This document shows, piece after piece, positions 8,381-17,600 of a stretch of 33,481 nt of DNA; within the stretch, counting starts at the first letter, position 1; every line of letters starts with the position of its first letter. Made by a program: the position numbers and the translations under genes. Under the pieces are notes generated by a model. It searched no databases. It was not told the origin of the DNA and was given only the letters and a program-made list of their open reading frames with translations. The stretch covers positions 1-33,481 of the forward strand of contig JAUWTM010000023.1 in NCBI GenBank assembly GCA_030614715.1, given 5' to 3'. The stretch is from Planctomycetota bacterium. GTDB taxonomy: Bacteria > JAJVIF01 > JAPKYR01.

Positions 8381-9412
8381 TTATTCGCAGCCCATCTCGA
8401 CTTCAATGAAGATCATCTGGACGTTATCAGCAACGTAGATGATCACTGCCATTAAGTCTCCGGGACCCGGATAATATCCTTCGGAATTATCGTCAGCATC
8501 CTGGATCATTGCCAGCGCTTCAGGATCGGTGGGATTGAACCCATCGGTGTAATGCCAGATGGCGTGCTGGATGTCCATGTTAGTCGCGTCCGGATGCTTG
8601 TGGTTCAGGATCCATGCGATCGCTTCCCAGTTGATATCCTGGGCTTCCAGTGGCAGCTCATCCCAGTAGGTGGAGAGCAGGCAAATGTCGTACATGGTGT
8701 TCGGATAGGCGAACACGGTTTGCTGAATACACCATGCCGGCCACATTCCGTTGTACACGTCGAATCCGGGGGGCACGTTGTATAGCTCTACGTCCCAGTA
8801 ACCAAGTGTTCCGGGATAGAAATACTTCGCCTGGTAGTCCTCAACGCAGCCAGGAAGATCGATTTCGCATTCGTCGAACTCGTACTCGCACCAGTAACCC
8901 CAGCGGTTACCGTCGAACTCATAGCATCCTGCCCATGCAGTTTCATTCTGACCCCAGTCAGCAGTTACGACCAGGTGAAGCGCGAAAGCGACAACGTCGC
9001 CGGCTTCCCAGTCGCCGATGTCGATTGAATAGACATCGCCGTTGACGGCCGGGTCATAGCTGAAGTGATGGTCGAAATTCCCGACCTTCGGATTTCCCTT
9101 CTTTGTCAGGGGAAAATCATTTAGAGAATCCGCCACGTGGAGATGGGACTCATTCATCCACCAACCATCGTCCAGGGCAACCACGAAATAAAGATAGTCG
9201 TAATCATTGGAGACCGTTACGGTACCGATATCGTAGTTTTGTCCTGCGATGATGGGTACCACAAGGTCTGCACCGAAGCTCCATTCGTTGGAACGAAGCA
9301 AGTCGGTAGCCTGGTCGGACTGATCTGTCAGGATCGGGTTGTTCCCGCCTGAGCAGCTCACCGAGACCAGTAACACTAACAATGATAGAGCGACAAGAAA
9401 ATTTCTTGCCAT
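8381..9412 (-). CDS. Lipoprotein with thioester-domain-like C-terminus
   Basis: This 343-residue protein has a clear lipoprotein signal (VSVSC, Cys20) and AGGAGG nine bases before its ATG. Residues about 40-165 form a beta-rich domain with many aromatic and acidic residues (DDGWWMNESHLHV, DHHFSYD). Residues about 205-343 resemble the bacterial thioester domain (TED): AWCIQQ carries Cys228 and MDIQHAIWHYTDG carries Gln282, the two residues that form the Cys-Gln thioester in known members. In those, the bond captures amines on host or partner proteins covalently. Whether this protein makes the bond is inference. It could act in covalent attachment to surfaces or cells. The gene has its own promoter and terminator. 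Confidence 0.8.
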   Translation of the reverse strand: MARNFLVALSLLVLLVSVSCSGGNNPILTDQSDQATDLLRSNEWSFGADLVVPIIAGQNYDIGTVTVSNDYDYLYFVVALDDGWWMNESHLHVADSLNDFPLTKKGNPKVGNFDHHFSYDPAVNGDVYSIDIGDWEAGDVVAFALHLVVTADWGQNETAWAGCYEFDGNRWGYWCEYEFDECEIDLPGCVEDYQAKYFYPGTLGYWDVELYNVPPGFDVYNGMWPAWCIQQTVFAYPNTMYDICLLSTYWDELPLEAQDINWEAIAWILNHKHPDATNMDIQHAIWHYTDGFNPTDPEALAMIQDADDNSEGYYPGPGDLMAVIIYVADNVQMIFIEVEMGCE

Positions 9413-9491
9413 GATTAAAGACCTCCTAGTCTTTGTATTTTTGGTAAAAGCCAGCCTTGTTACTAAGGTAACTTGTGTCAGCTACGTGTGA

Positions 9492-9520
9492 AATATAGCA
9501 TCTTATTTTATGAACGTCAA
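9492..9520 (-). promoter_or_regulatory. Sigma-70-type promoter of the thioester-like lipoprotein
   Basis: On the minus strand TTGACG (9520-9515) and TATATT (9497-9492) are exactly 17 bases apart. Transcription should begin near 9485, giving a leader of about 70 bases before the ATG at 9412. Confidence 0.75.
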
Positions 9521-9599
9521 GTAATACAATAATTACTATTATGTGTAAGTGAGTATAACAGGCAGGCGAGGGGATAGCTGTGCATTTTCAGTTTCTGTT

Positions 9600-9884
9600 T
9601 CACATCACTTTCATCCAGGATTCCGACATGTCGAGATCTGTGAAGCCGACCGATTCGTAAAGCGCGTGGGCTGCCTCGGTGAACGAGCCGACAGTTGCGA
9701 GCGTTGCACCAAGCCGCTTCAGACGCCTGAGCCCCTCGGTCATCACGGCCTTGCCGAGACCGCGTTTCTGGTGATCGGGATGCGTCCCGACCGGCTCGAA
9801 TGACGCGGTACGTGTAACATCGTCGAACCAGACCGTGCAGAACGCCGCATGAGAGTCGCATGAAAAAGCAGACTCGAAAGTCTG
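9600..9884 (-). pseudogene. GNAT acetyltransferase remnant, 5' truncated
   Basis: The minus strand is open for 94 codons between an in-frame TGA (9887-9885) and the TGA at 9602-9600, with no usable start codon. From about 9848 it reads as the C-terminal half of a GNAT acetyltransferase: AAFCTVWFDDV, FEPVGTHPDHQKRGLGKAVM (the acetyl-CoA-binding loop QKRGLG), and then ALYESVGF. The N-terminal half is missing, and the sequence upstream of the fragment does not look like protein. It is therefore a decayed gene. Open frames on other registers here are shadows of this remnant. Confidence 0.65.
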
Positions 9885-9989
9885 TCAACACAACATAACA
9901 AGCAATGGATTTGCAATTAGTGTCAAAGGTGACTAGATTACAGGTCAACTAACGGGTCTATTTCAGGCCGTTTACGTGGAGGAGCACGT

Positions 9990-10787
9990 TTGGCGATACT
10001 TGAGACGGAATCCCTTGTAAAACGTTTCGGATCACTGACCGCGGTCGATGATTTCACGATCTCGCTCGAAACCGGGAATGTTTTCGGCCTGCTCGGACCC
10101 AACGGAGCGGGAAAATCGACGGTTATCAAGATCCTGACGACGTTGATACCGCCCACGTCGGGACGTGGATTCATCGCCGGGTACGATGTCGTTCGACGCG
10201 CGTCGGAGGTGCGGCGTCACATCGGTTACGTACCGCAGCTGATCTCCGCGGACGGCCACCTGACCGGATACGAGAACCTTCTGATCACGGCGAAGCTGTA
10301 CGATCTGCCAGCCGGGACGCGCGATCAGGAGCTCCGCGACGCGCTTGATTTCATGGGGCTTTCGGACGCAGCGGGGAAACTGGTCAGGTACTATTCCGGG
10401 GGCATGATCAGGAGGCTTGAGATCGCGCAATCGATGCTTCACCGTCCCAGCATGCTTTTCCTCGATGAGCCCACGATCGGGCTCGATCCGCTGGCGCGAA
10501 AAATGGTCTGGGAGCACGTGCAACAGCTCAAGTCGAAATACAACACGACGATTCTGCTGACAACCCACCTTATGGAGGAAGCTGAGCGCCTCTGCGACCT
10601 TATCGCGATCATGCATCTCGGGAAAGTGGTCGCGATCGGTACGCCCGACGAGTTGAAAACGGCGATCGGGACCGAAAATCCGACGCTGGATGACGTATTC
10701 ATCCATTTCACGGGAGATTCGCTCGAGTCGGGAGGTGGGTACCGTGACACAGCCAGGACACGTCGAACAGCCCGTCGGCTTGGCTAA
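9990..10787 (+). CDS. ABC-2-type exporter, ATP-binding subunit
   Basis: The gene uses a TTG start preceded by GGAGGAG. The 265-residue product is a complete ABC ATPase: Walker A GPNGAGKST (36-44), Q-loop Gln83 in YVPQ, signature YSGGM (135-139), Walker B MLFLDE (155-160) and switch His193 in TTH. The sequence after Walker B (PTIGLDPLAR) and the C-terminal TLDDVF are typical of DrrA-type subunits that power ABC-2 permeases. It should drive export of a hydrophobic compound, drug or glycan; the substrate cannot be told. The last 44 bases overlap the permease gene, so the two are translationally linked. Confidence 0.92.
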   Translation: MAILETESLVKRFGSLTAVDDFTISLETGNVFGLLGPNGAGKSTVIKILTTLIPPTSGRGFIAGYDVVRRASEVRRHIGYVPQLISADGHLTGYENLLITAKLYDLPAGTRDQELRDALDFMGLSDAAGKLVRYYSGGMIRRLEIAQSMLHRPSMLFLDEPTIGLDPLARKMVWEHVQQLKSKYNTTILLTTHLMEEAERLCDLIAIMHLGKVVAIGTPDELKTAIGTENPTLDDVFIHFTGDSLESGGGYRDTARTRRTARRLG

Positions 10788-11571
10788 CCTGCCCGGAGCG
10801 GTTCTGAATTATATCCGCAAGACGTTCGTGATTGTCGAGCTTGAGACGCGCAAGCTCGTGCACGATCCGATAATCCTGCTTACGCGTGCGGTGCAGCCCG
10901 CGCTCTGGCTCCTGATTTTCGGGCAGGTGATCGGACGGCTGCGCGCGTTTCCGACAGGCGAGATGGACTATGTCACTTTCATGACCCCCGGCATACTCGC
11001 GCAGAGCGTGCTGTTTATCTCGATCTTCTTCGGCATTTCGGTGCTGTGGGAACGCGATCTCGGGATCACTCACAAGCTGCTTGTGTCGCCGACACCGAGG
11101 ACCGCGCTGGTTCTGGGTAAGGCACTGTCGGCGGGAGTGAGGGGAATCGCGCAGGCGGTCGTGGTGTATATAATCGCGCTCCTGACCGGTGTGAAGATGA
11201 ACTGGAATCCGATGGCGATACTGGGAGTAATTACCACGATAATCATCGCGGCGTCATTTTTCTCCACGTTCTCAATGATAATCGCGTGCCTTGTGAAGAC
11301 GAGGGAGCGGTTCATGGGTATCGGGCAGGTGATGACGATGCCGCTGTTCTTCGCGAGCAACGCGATTTACCCGATATCGGTCATGCCGTCATGGCTGCAG
11401 GTAGTGTCGAAGGTAAATCCGCTGACGTACGTGGTGGACGCACTGAGGGCGTTGATGGTGCAGGGAGGTGAGAGCATGTTCGGGCTGGGAATGGATTACG
11501 GGATCATGCTGGCGTGGACGGTAGTGCTTGTGCTTATTGGCGGGAGAGTGTATCCGAATGTCGTGAGGTAG
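10744..11571 (+). CDS. ABC-2-type exporter, permease subunit
   Basis: The GTG at 10744 is chosen because GGAGGT (10731-10736) lies just upstream; a longer frame from 10690 would run deep into the ATPase gene. The 275-residue product has about six membrane helices, starting near LTRAVQPALWLLIFGQVI. It contains the ABC-2 hallmarks MTPGILAQSVLF, a cytoplasmic ERDLG...LLVSPTPR segment, and PLFFASNAIYP followed by VNPLTYVVDALR. It is the DrrB-type partner of the preceding ATPase and forms the transmembrane channel. The following 80 bases show no strong terminator. Confidence 0.92.
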   Translation: MTQPGHVEQPVGLANLPGAVLNYIRKTFVIVELETRKLVHDPIILLTRAVQPALWLLIFGQVIGRLRAFPTGEMDYVTFMTPGILAQSVLFISIFFGISVLWERDLGITHKLLVSPTPRTALVLGKALSAGVRGIAQAVVVYIIALLTGVKMNWNPMAILGVITTIIIAASFFSTFSMIIACLVKTRERFMGIGQVMTMPLFFASNAIYPISVMPSWLQVVSKVNPLTYVVDALRALMVQGGESMFGLGMDYGIMLAWTVVLVLIGGRVYPNVVR

Positions 11572-11653
11572 GATCAATTGTTTAGTTTTAGGCAGGCTCC
11601 TTAATATTCAATATACTCAAGATACTGGTTTCCAATATTCCAATTAATTTACA

Positions 11654-12511
11654 CTATTCTGACTCCCTTATTTTAATTGGTGTGTACTGAGTAACTGGTG
11701 CTGGCGTAAAGTCTTTTATAAGTAGCTTATAAACAGATTGATTAAGAGTATTTTCTAGAGTATTACGAAGGTAGTCACGCGCGTTTTCTTCTACCACAAA
11801 TGTCAAATTGGAAGTAGTGCTCTTATTAATAGATATTGGTAAAAACTTATATTTCTGTCTATAATGTATTGTTATACATAATTTATAGTTACCAGGTTCA
11901 ATTTGAAGATTATCGATCACCTTAGTGGTTGCTTTATTGATTATCGGTTTTGTGTCAGCAGCAAATTTCATTACAATCTCTTTATCATCCCCAATATTGG
12001 GGTAAACTTGGTACGCTTTAATAATTTCCTCAATTTCTCGAGAGAATTCGAGAAATGCTTGTCGTGTAAGATCAGCGTAAGATTCATATTCGCATACGTA
12101 TACCATGCGTTGCATGTTATTTTCAGGAACATAGCATTTCGGGCTTGAACTATAAAAATACCATTCGAAGCCTTTACCTTCGATTCTTTGCTTTTCTCCA
12201 GTCTGAGCTACTCTCAATTTAAATTTTTTCTTGGCTGGATCATTTGTTTTTTCCAGGGAAGCTGTAATTTTTTGTATAAGCGCACCACAATCATAGGCTA
12301 CGAAAATGCAGTTGATATAAAGTGATTCACCAGTTGCTAATATTCTCAAGAATAATTCACGTGTGATTGATAACTCAAGTGACGGTGATCGCCAGAACCT
12401 TAAGGCAATTTCGATGATGACTAGAAAACTGACAATAAAACCTAAGTATACGGAAAGGAGAACGAGTCCGTAAGGAATTTGTTTTGTGGCTGTCTCGGCA
12501 AGTTCCTCCAT
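11654..12511 (-). CDS. Single-pass membrane protein of unknown function (AT-rich cassette)
   Basis: The 285-residue product has one strong membrane helix near the N-terminus (about 14-40, LVLLSVYLGFIVSFLVIIEI). A large lysine-, isoleucine- and glutamate-rich domain follows and includes a beta-type segment GNYKLCITIHYRQKYKF. I recognise no family. Its ATG overlaps the stop of the upstream frame (TAATG at 12513-12509), so the two are translationally coupled. Base composition and codon use (many A/T-ending codons) differ sharply from the GC-richer exporter genes to the left and the dehalogenase-like gene to the right. This is consistent with a recently acquired cassette. Confidence 0.6.
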   Translation of the reverse strand: MEELAETATKQIPYGLVLLSVYLGFIVSFLVIIEIALRFWRSPSLELSITRELFLRILATGESLYINCIFVAYDCGALIQKITASLEKTNDPAKKKFKLRVAQTGEKQRIEGKGFEWYFYSSSPKCYVPENNMQRMVYVCEYESYADLTRQAFLEFSREIEEIIKAYQVYPNIGDDKEIVMKFAADTKPIINKATTKVIDNLQIEPGNYKLCITIHYRQKYKFLPISINKSTTSNLTFVVEENARDYLRNTLENTLNQSVYKLLIKDFTPAPVTQYTPIKIRESE

Positions 12512-12939
12512 TATAGCCTCCCAACCGGGTCTCCAACTTGGACCTCTTTTGGTAAGTCTATACCAAGCGATTGGGCGGTTTCGAGTTCTGCTGACCAGGG
12601 CCCTGGTATTTCCACAATGATTTCCTTGGTTGTACCCTGCACTCGTCCAATAGTACCAAGAAACATGCGTTCTAAATCACTAGATTGATAAACAGTTTTT
12701 TTCTCAGTTTTAACGTCACGAAATCTCTCAACCAAATAAATTCCCTGACCTTGAGCACAAACAACCCGTAATTCACCTTTTGGGTAATAAATATCTGGTA
12801 TATCACCTGATTCTTTAAATTGCTCAGCTTCGATTTTAGAAAATACACTTATTTTTTAGTTAGGGTTTAGCGACTTGCAGGAATCAATAAGTAGGTGACG
12901 ATCATTTATTATGACTTTTACGCTTCCTAACAGCTCCAA
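12511..12939 (-). pseudogene. Small protein gene interrupted by an in-frame TAA
   Basis: A TTG at 12939 has an excellent GGAGGTG (complement of 12945-12951) six bases upstream and opens MELLGSVKVIINDRHLLIDS. After 27 codons it meets a TAA at 12858-12856. The same frame then continues without another stop for 114 codons to 12511. The continuation is plausible protein (KGELRVVCAQGQGIYLVERF, EIIVEIPGPW) ending GDPVGRL. The simplest reading is one 142-codon gene with a nonsense mutation. Restart at the TTG 12735, readthrough or an assembly error are alternatives. The beta-rich pattern slightly recalls FlgT-C-like folds, but no family is assigned. It overlaps the membrane-protein gene by one base. 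Confidence 0.55.
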
Positions 12940-12984
12940 TCTCGCACCTCCGGTTTACGTAAATTTATCACAACCAGATCTTAT

Positions 12985-13011
12985 ATTATAATGAATAACT
13001 ACAGATGTCCA
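12985..13011 (-). promoter_or_regulatory. Possible promoter of the AT-rich cassette
   Basis: On the minus strand TGGACA (13011-13006) and a perfect TATAAT (12990-12985) are 15 bases apart, about 45 bases before the TTG start at 12939. The short spacer and general AT-richness lower confidence. Confidence 0.35.
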
Positions 13012-13065
13012 TATAAAAAATATTAAAATGGTACCCATAGATATTTTTAAAAAAAAGTTAGCAAC

Positions 13066-14481
13066 TCAATCAATCAAATCGTCGGATACGCCGATGTTTT
13101 CGCCTGCGTGGAATCCGGCCCAGGCGGGTGGGGACTTAACCGGGGGCTTTACACCATAGAAAAGATCGTCCATCCTCGCGAAGAGGGTCCGTGAAATGGA
13201 ATTCCGGCTGACCGCCTCTGTGATGAGTTTGTGGGGAAGGGTTTTTGCGTGGCTCCACGGGCACACTCTCATGCAGATCGCGCAGTCGGTGCCGATCTTA
13301 TGCCAGTATTCGTGGCATGTATCGGTGTCGATGACCCATCTGAGCGACCCGTTGACCTCAGTTCGTTTGTCGAGCGGGATTGAGTTCGACGGGCAGCAGT
13401 GAGCGCACTTCAGGCATTTACCGCAGAAATCGACAATCCCGATATCGACTGGTTTATCAGGAATGAGTGGGATATTGGTCGTTACCGCACCAAGCCTGAC
13501 CCTCGGACCGTACTCCTTCGTGATGAGGTATCCCATCCTGCTTAACTCGCCGAGCCCCGCGTCGATGGCAAGCGGAACGACCATCGTGTCGTATCGCGCC
13601 ATCTGGTTCGACTTCGCCTGCCAGCCCATGTTGGCGATGAACTGGGCGAGATGTCCTGAAATGTACGCGCCTTTTGCGTATTTCTGAAGGGACTCCATGA
13701 TGGTCGGACTGAGAGGGCTAGCTCCGATTATGTCGAAGTCCATTTCAACTGCAAAAACGATGGCGTACCTGTGGTCGAGTTGAATGTCCGCGCCCCAGTC
13801 GCCGGATCGGACGCCACTTTTACCCCTGTGGGAGTAGATCCAGAGTGGATTCAGCTCGGTTATCCCGACGAGAACCGCCCCGAGCCTTTTTGCGAAGCCC
13901 TTGACGCGCACAGTTGCATCCTCCGGGCTGATATCTGTCCTTACATCTGAAACAGGAGGGAGTATCGTGTCAGGTCCGGCCAGTTTGCTGGCAATCGTGT
14001 CCGACGCGCGTGCCATCGCGAGATTCGGTGACCGTCCGGCACGGGCAGACTTGCTCACAGGCTTACTACTCACCCCAGGCTCAGCAGGTTTCTCCTCCAC
14101 AGCTTCTATTTTTTGCCTGTAGATCCTTGAGAACACGGTGTCACGTTCGTCGACGCGTTTGATGTCACCGATAATCAGGCCCTGAGTACCCTTGAGGGCG
14201 TCGGGATTCCCACCGACAGGCAGCAGCAGGAGCAGTGTCAGTACCGGGATCGAAATTAGACCGAGGATCAGGATCCAGAAGCCAATGCCTGCATCGAAGA
14301 AGTGGATCCGGTTGAGAATCAGGAAGGCAGTGAACAGGATCAGGGTGATCGCGAAGAGTATGCCAGCGTAGAGACTTGCACGTTTCTCCTTTTCCCAGAT
14401 GCTGGAGATGAGAAAGCTCAAGGCAAGGAGCGTAATGAGAACAAATGCAGCTTCCAATATGATTACTAAGAATTTGACCAT
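13066..14481 (-). CDS. Reductive-dehalogenase-like protein with N-terminal membrane anchor
   Basis: The 471-residue product begins with three membrane helices (about 2-28, 36-56, 64-90) and then a basic, disordered linker (about 105-190). A catalytic domain of the RdhA type follows: DAGLGELSRMGYLITKEYGP (308-325), then RVRLGAV, and two ferredoxin-like motifs. The first is C353-xx-C356-xx-C359-xxx-C363-P; the second is Cys389 plus C400-xx-C403-xxx-C407-P. RdhA proteins use cobalamin and two 4Fe-4S clusters to remove halogens from organic compounds. Typical respiratory members have a Tat signal and a separate RdhB anchor. Here there is no twin-arginine motif and no RdhB gene; the helices are fused on. 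A QueG-type role is less likely given the iron-sulfur spacing. The natural substrate is unknown. Confidence 0.85.
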   Translation of the reverse strand: MVKFLVIILEAAFVLITLLALSFLISSIWEKEKRASLYAGILFAITLILFTAFLILNRIHFFDAGIGFWILILGLISIPVLTLLLLLPVGGNPDALKGTQGLIIGDIKRVDERDTVFSRIYRQKIEAVEEKPAEPGVSSKPVSKSARAGRSPNLAMARASDTIASKLAGPDTILPPVSDVRTDISPEDATVRVKGFAKRLGAVLVGITELNPLWIYSHRGKSGVRSGDWGADIQLDHRYAIVFAVEMDFDIIGASPLSPTIMESLQKYAKGAYISGHLAQFIANMGWQAKSNQMARYDTMVVPLAIDAGLGELSRMGYLITKEYGPRVRLGAVTTNIPLIPDKPVDIGIVDFCGKCLKCAHCCPSNSIPLDKRTEVNGSLRWVIDTDTCHEYWHKIGTDCAICMRVCPWSHAKTLPHKLITEAVSRNSISRTLFARMDDLFYGVKPPVKSPPAWAGFHAGENIGVSDDLID

Positions 14482-14528
14482 TGAGGTGGTGCCTTTGATC
14501 GAGGGATCGGAACCCGATTCAGAGGCTA

Positions 14529-14557
14529 ACTTTAGCCTTGATGGTTGTGTGATTCAA
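14529..14557 (-). promoter_or_regulatory. Candidate promoter of the dehalogenase-like gene
   Basis: On the minus strand TTGAAT (14557-14552) and TAAAGT (14534-14529) are 17 bases apart, roughly 50 bases before the ATG at 14481. No cobalamin-riboswitch-like sequence is seen in the short leader. Confidence 0.4.
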
Positions 14558-14647
14558 GGTGCAGGCTTGTAGAAGCATGTTCCATAGCGGCTGGCGATTA
14601 TCCAGAGGAAAAAAATGTCAGTATTAATCGGTGATACCGGCGGTTAA

Positions 14648-14656
14648 TGCTATACT
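14648..14656 (+). promoter_or_regulatory. Extended -10 promoter of the beta-propeller lipoprotein
   Basis: TGCTATACT is a near-consensus -10 with the TGN extension, 33 bases before the ATG at 14689. No good -35 is seen at the usual distance. Confidence 0.5.
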
Positions 14657-14688
14657 ATCATCGATCATATTCATAGGAGAGTGCCTGC

Positions 14689-17600
14689 ATGAATCGACTT
14701 TCGATCCTCCTGATTACATTACTAATCCTGGTGTTATTATCGTCTGGCTGCCAGGGCTCAGGATCGGACCCAGTTACAGCGGGTCTGCCGGGAAACAGTG
14801 TCGCGCTGAACAACGATGCATCGGTCCATCAGTGCCTTGGATACTACAGCCTGATTGTAGATAAAATTAATATGACCGCCGAGGTGCTGCCGCTCAGGGC
14901 AGGGACGTGGCATTTCAACCTGACCGGGGTCCTTAACAGCACGATGGGCATTGGTGTTGTAGGTGTACCGGGTGAAGCTGATCCCCTTAACGGCCTGTTC
15001 GTTTTCGACATAACACTAACTCACCCGTTTGAGACCAGTCCGCAGCTTGCCGGATTTGACGTAAAGGGAATATTGATGGCTCCCGGAACACTGGGGGTCG
15101 GTGCCCTGATGTTCTCAGACGCAGACGAAACACGATTGGAAAATGCAGATGGGTTTACGCGATGGTGGAATCCGACGGAGTTCACCACACCGGGAATGTT
15201 CGGGTACACGGAGGGCAGTATTCCTCATTCAGCAGCAGGACTTCTGACTGCGACGGTGAATCCGTACAAGCTGCACTGTGACATCCTTGAGGCATTGGAT
15301 TCGCTTGCTTTTCCTGCCGCTGAACCGCTCGACAGCGATACGGGCAGGGCAGTTTTCACCGCCGGTAGCGCGAATACACGAAGATATTACATCAGATTCC
15401 CGCTGGATCCCGGGCCACAGGCAATTTTCGGATACGCAGTCGACTGCTCGTGGAATCCTCCTGTTCCGAACCCTCCCGCTGAAGTGCCGGATGATTTCCC
15501 GATGAACGCGAATCAACCGGAACCGTGGAGGGTAAGTTTTCAACCCGTGGTGAATACACTCTATTACGACGCAGATGCTGTTCCCGGTGGAGTCGGAGGA
15601 GGCGTTCTCAGGCTGCAGGCAAATATCCATGACTGGCAGGGTCAGGCCGCCGGAAACAATGAGGCTGAGATAGCCGCGGTGCAGATCTATGCTCCTGATT
15701 TAATGGCGAGTGGCGTTGACGCGGTTTTCGTTAACGAAACCGAGACAAAAGCAAGGTATTCAGTTGACCTGACAGGCCTTGCCGAGCCTTCTGATGCGGG
15801 GGAGGTCCAGGTAATCTGTCGCGTGGAATCTGCGGAAGGAAATTACACGCAGGCAGCGGCTGTTGCACCGGATGAACCGATATCCTCGTTCATGGTACTG
15901 ACGCTGGACATTCCCGATCCTGAGTGCGCGGTCGATGCTAACAACGACTGGCTCGAAGCAGTTGACGTTGCGTCAGGTGATGTGGTCACGGATCAGGTCT
16001 GCCTGCCGGACGACTACAGGGACTTCTTCGCGTACGACGTGCCGATCGGCAATGAAGTTGAGGGCTCCTTCGACCTCTATTGTGACGCTGAACCTACCAC
16101 CCTTGGGCTTTACACGTCTGATCAGACCCTTATTGCAGAGGCGGACGTGGCTGCCGGGTATGCAACCATATCTGTTGATTCGCTCGACCTGGTGCCCGAT
16201 GATTATTATCTGCGAGTGCTGACCTCAAATTCGTCGCAGGTCGCACCGTATCTGCTCGAGATAAATGCAGCGCTGGTCAGTGTCAGTCCGAACCTTGTCG
16301 ATGTCACCCCTGCTGACTTGTATATCGAACCGCAATGGCCCTGGTTGCACGAAGATATCCTTTACCTCGTGGGCAGGGGCATATGGACGTTCGATATGTC
16401 CGATCCGTCGAATCCTGTATACCTCGGGGGGCAAATCTTTCGTGAATTCAATTACATGGACGATGCTGCCTTCAATTATCCGTACTGTTATTTCGCATAT
16501 CACCTGTCTATGGAATACAGCAACCTGTGTTTAATTGATTTCAGTGATCCGTCGGATCCGATAATGACCACTGATCTTTATACATTCCACGAAGAAGCAC
16601 GCGAATTAACGATGAACTCAACACATATCTACGCTGCGATGGACCTCTCCATCGATCCTAACCTGCGTTTCCTCGACTATTCATCCGATCCTTTGTCTCC
16701 GGTTGAGGTCGGGAGTTATCTTCTTGATGAACAGGTAAATGACCTTGAATTGATAGATCCTGAGGGTCCTGATACGCAGCTCGTTGTTGGTATTGTTGAC
16801 AGACTTCTGTTCCTGGGTGTTGAAGATCCGTCATCGGTGACTCATGAAGGAACGGTCTCCCTATTTCTAGACTTCCTGCTGAACGATCTGGTTGTCGATG
16901 GTAATTTCATATATGTTGTCGATGATAACGGATCGGCCGGATGGCTTGATATCTTCGAGCAGACCGATACCGGTCCGATCGCACGTGGTTCGGAATTACT
17001 GCTGGGAACTGCTGAGTACATTGATGTAGCATATCCGTATGCTTACGTGGGTGACGATATTGAAGGTCTGGCAGTCGTTGATGTCAGCATTCCGGATACC
17101 CCAAACCATATTGCCTCAGCTCCAACGGTCAACTATGCTGAAAGGGTGGCAACTGGTGACGACTATGTGTGTGTCCTTCCAAACCAGGGAACGGTCCAGA
17201 CGTTCGATGTAACAGTACCTGCAGCTCCAACGGCGATTTCAAGGATATGGTCGGTAAACGATGCCAACACCCTGTTAGGGTTTAGTGGTGATTACCTGTA
17301 TGTCGCGGATAGTTCCCCACCCCCAGCGATCGACCTCATAGATATCTCCGATCCGGCAAGTGCTGAGATAATCTCTGAATTCCTTTTGCCCGACTGGCCG
17401 AATAAAATGGCGCTAGGCGGGGATGTGCTTGCTTACTCACACTATGACTGGGTTCGCTGTGTGGATGTTAGCGATCCCTTTGACATGCAGATCGGAGCTG
17501 GTGAATATAACACACCTGATAACGTTGACCTGATTGTGACCTACGACCATTACGCATACGCTATGTACAATGATGTCGGTGATAACTATCTCCAGACCAT

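Noticed and set aside
9517-9948. 143-codon open frame on the minus strand
   Set aside because: It runs in another register through the GNAT remnant, is Arg/Cys-rich shadow sequence, and overlaps the promoter of the gene at 9412. The GNAT-like frame is the meaningful one.
10690-10743. Longer start for the ABC permease
   Set aside because: It would overlap the ATPase gene by about 100 bases with no ribosome site; the GTG at 10744 has GGAGGT.
14482-14640. Cobalamin riboswitch before the dehalogenase-like gene
   Set aside because: No B12-box-like sequence is visible and the leader is too short.
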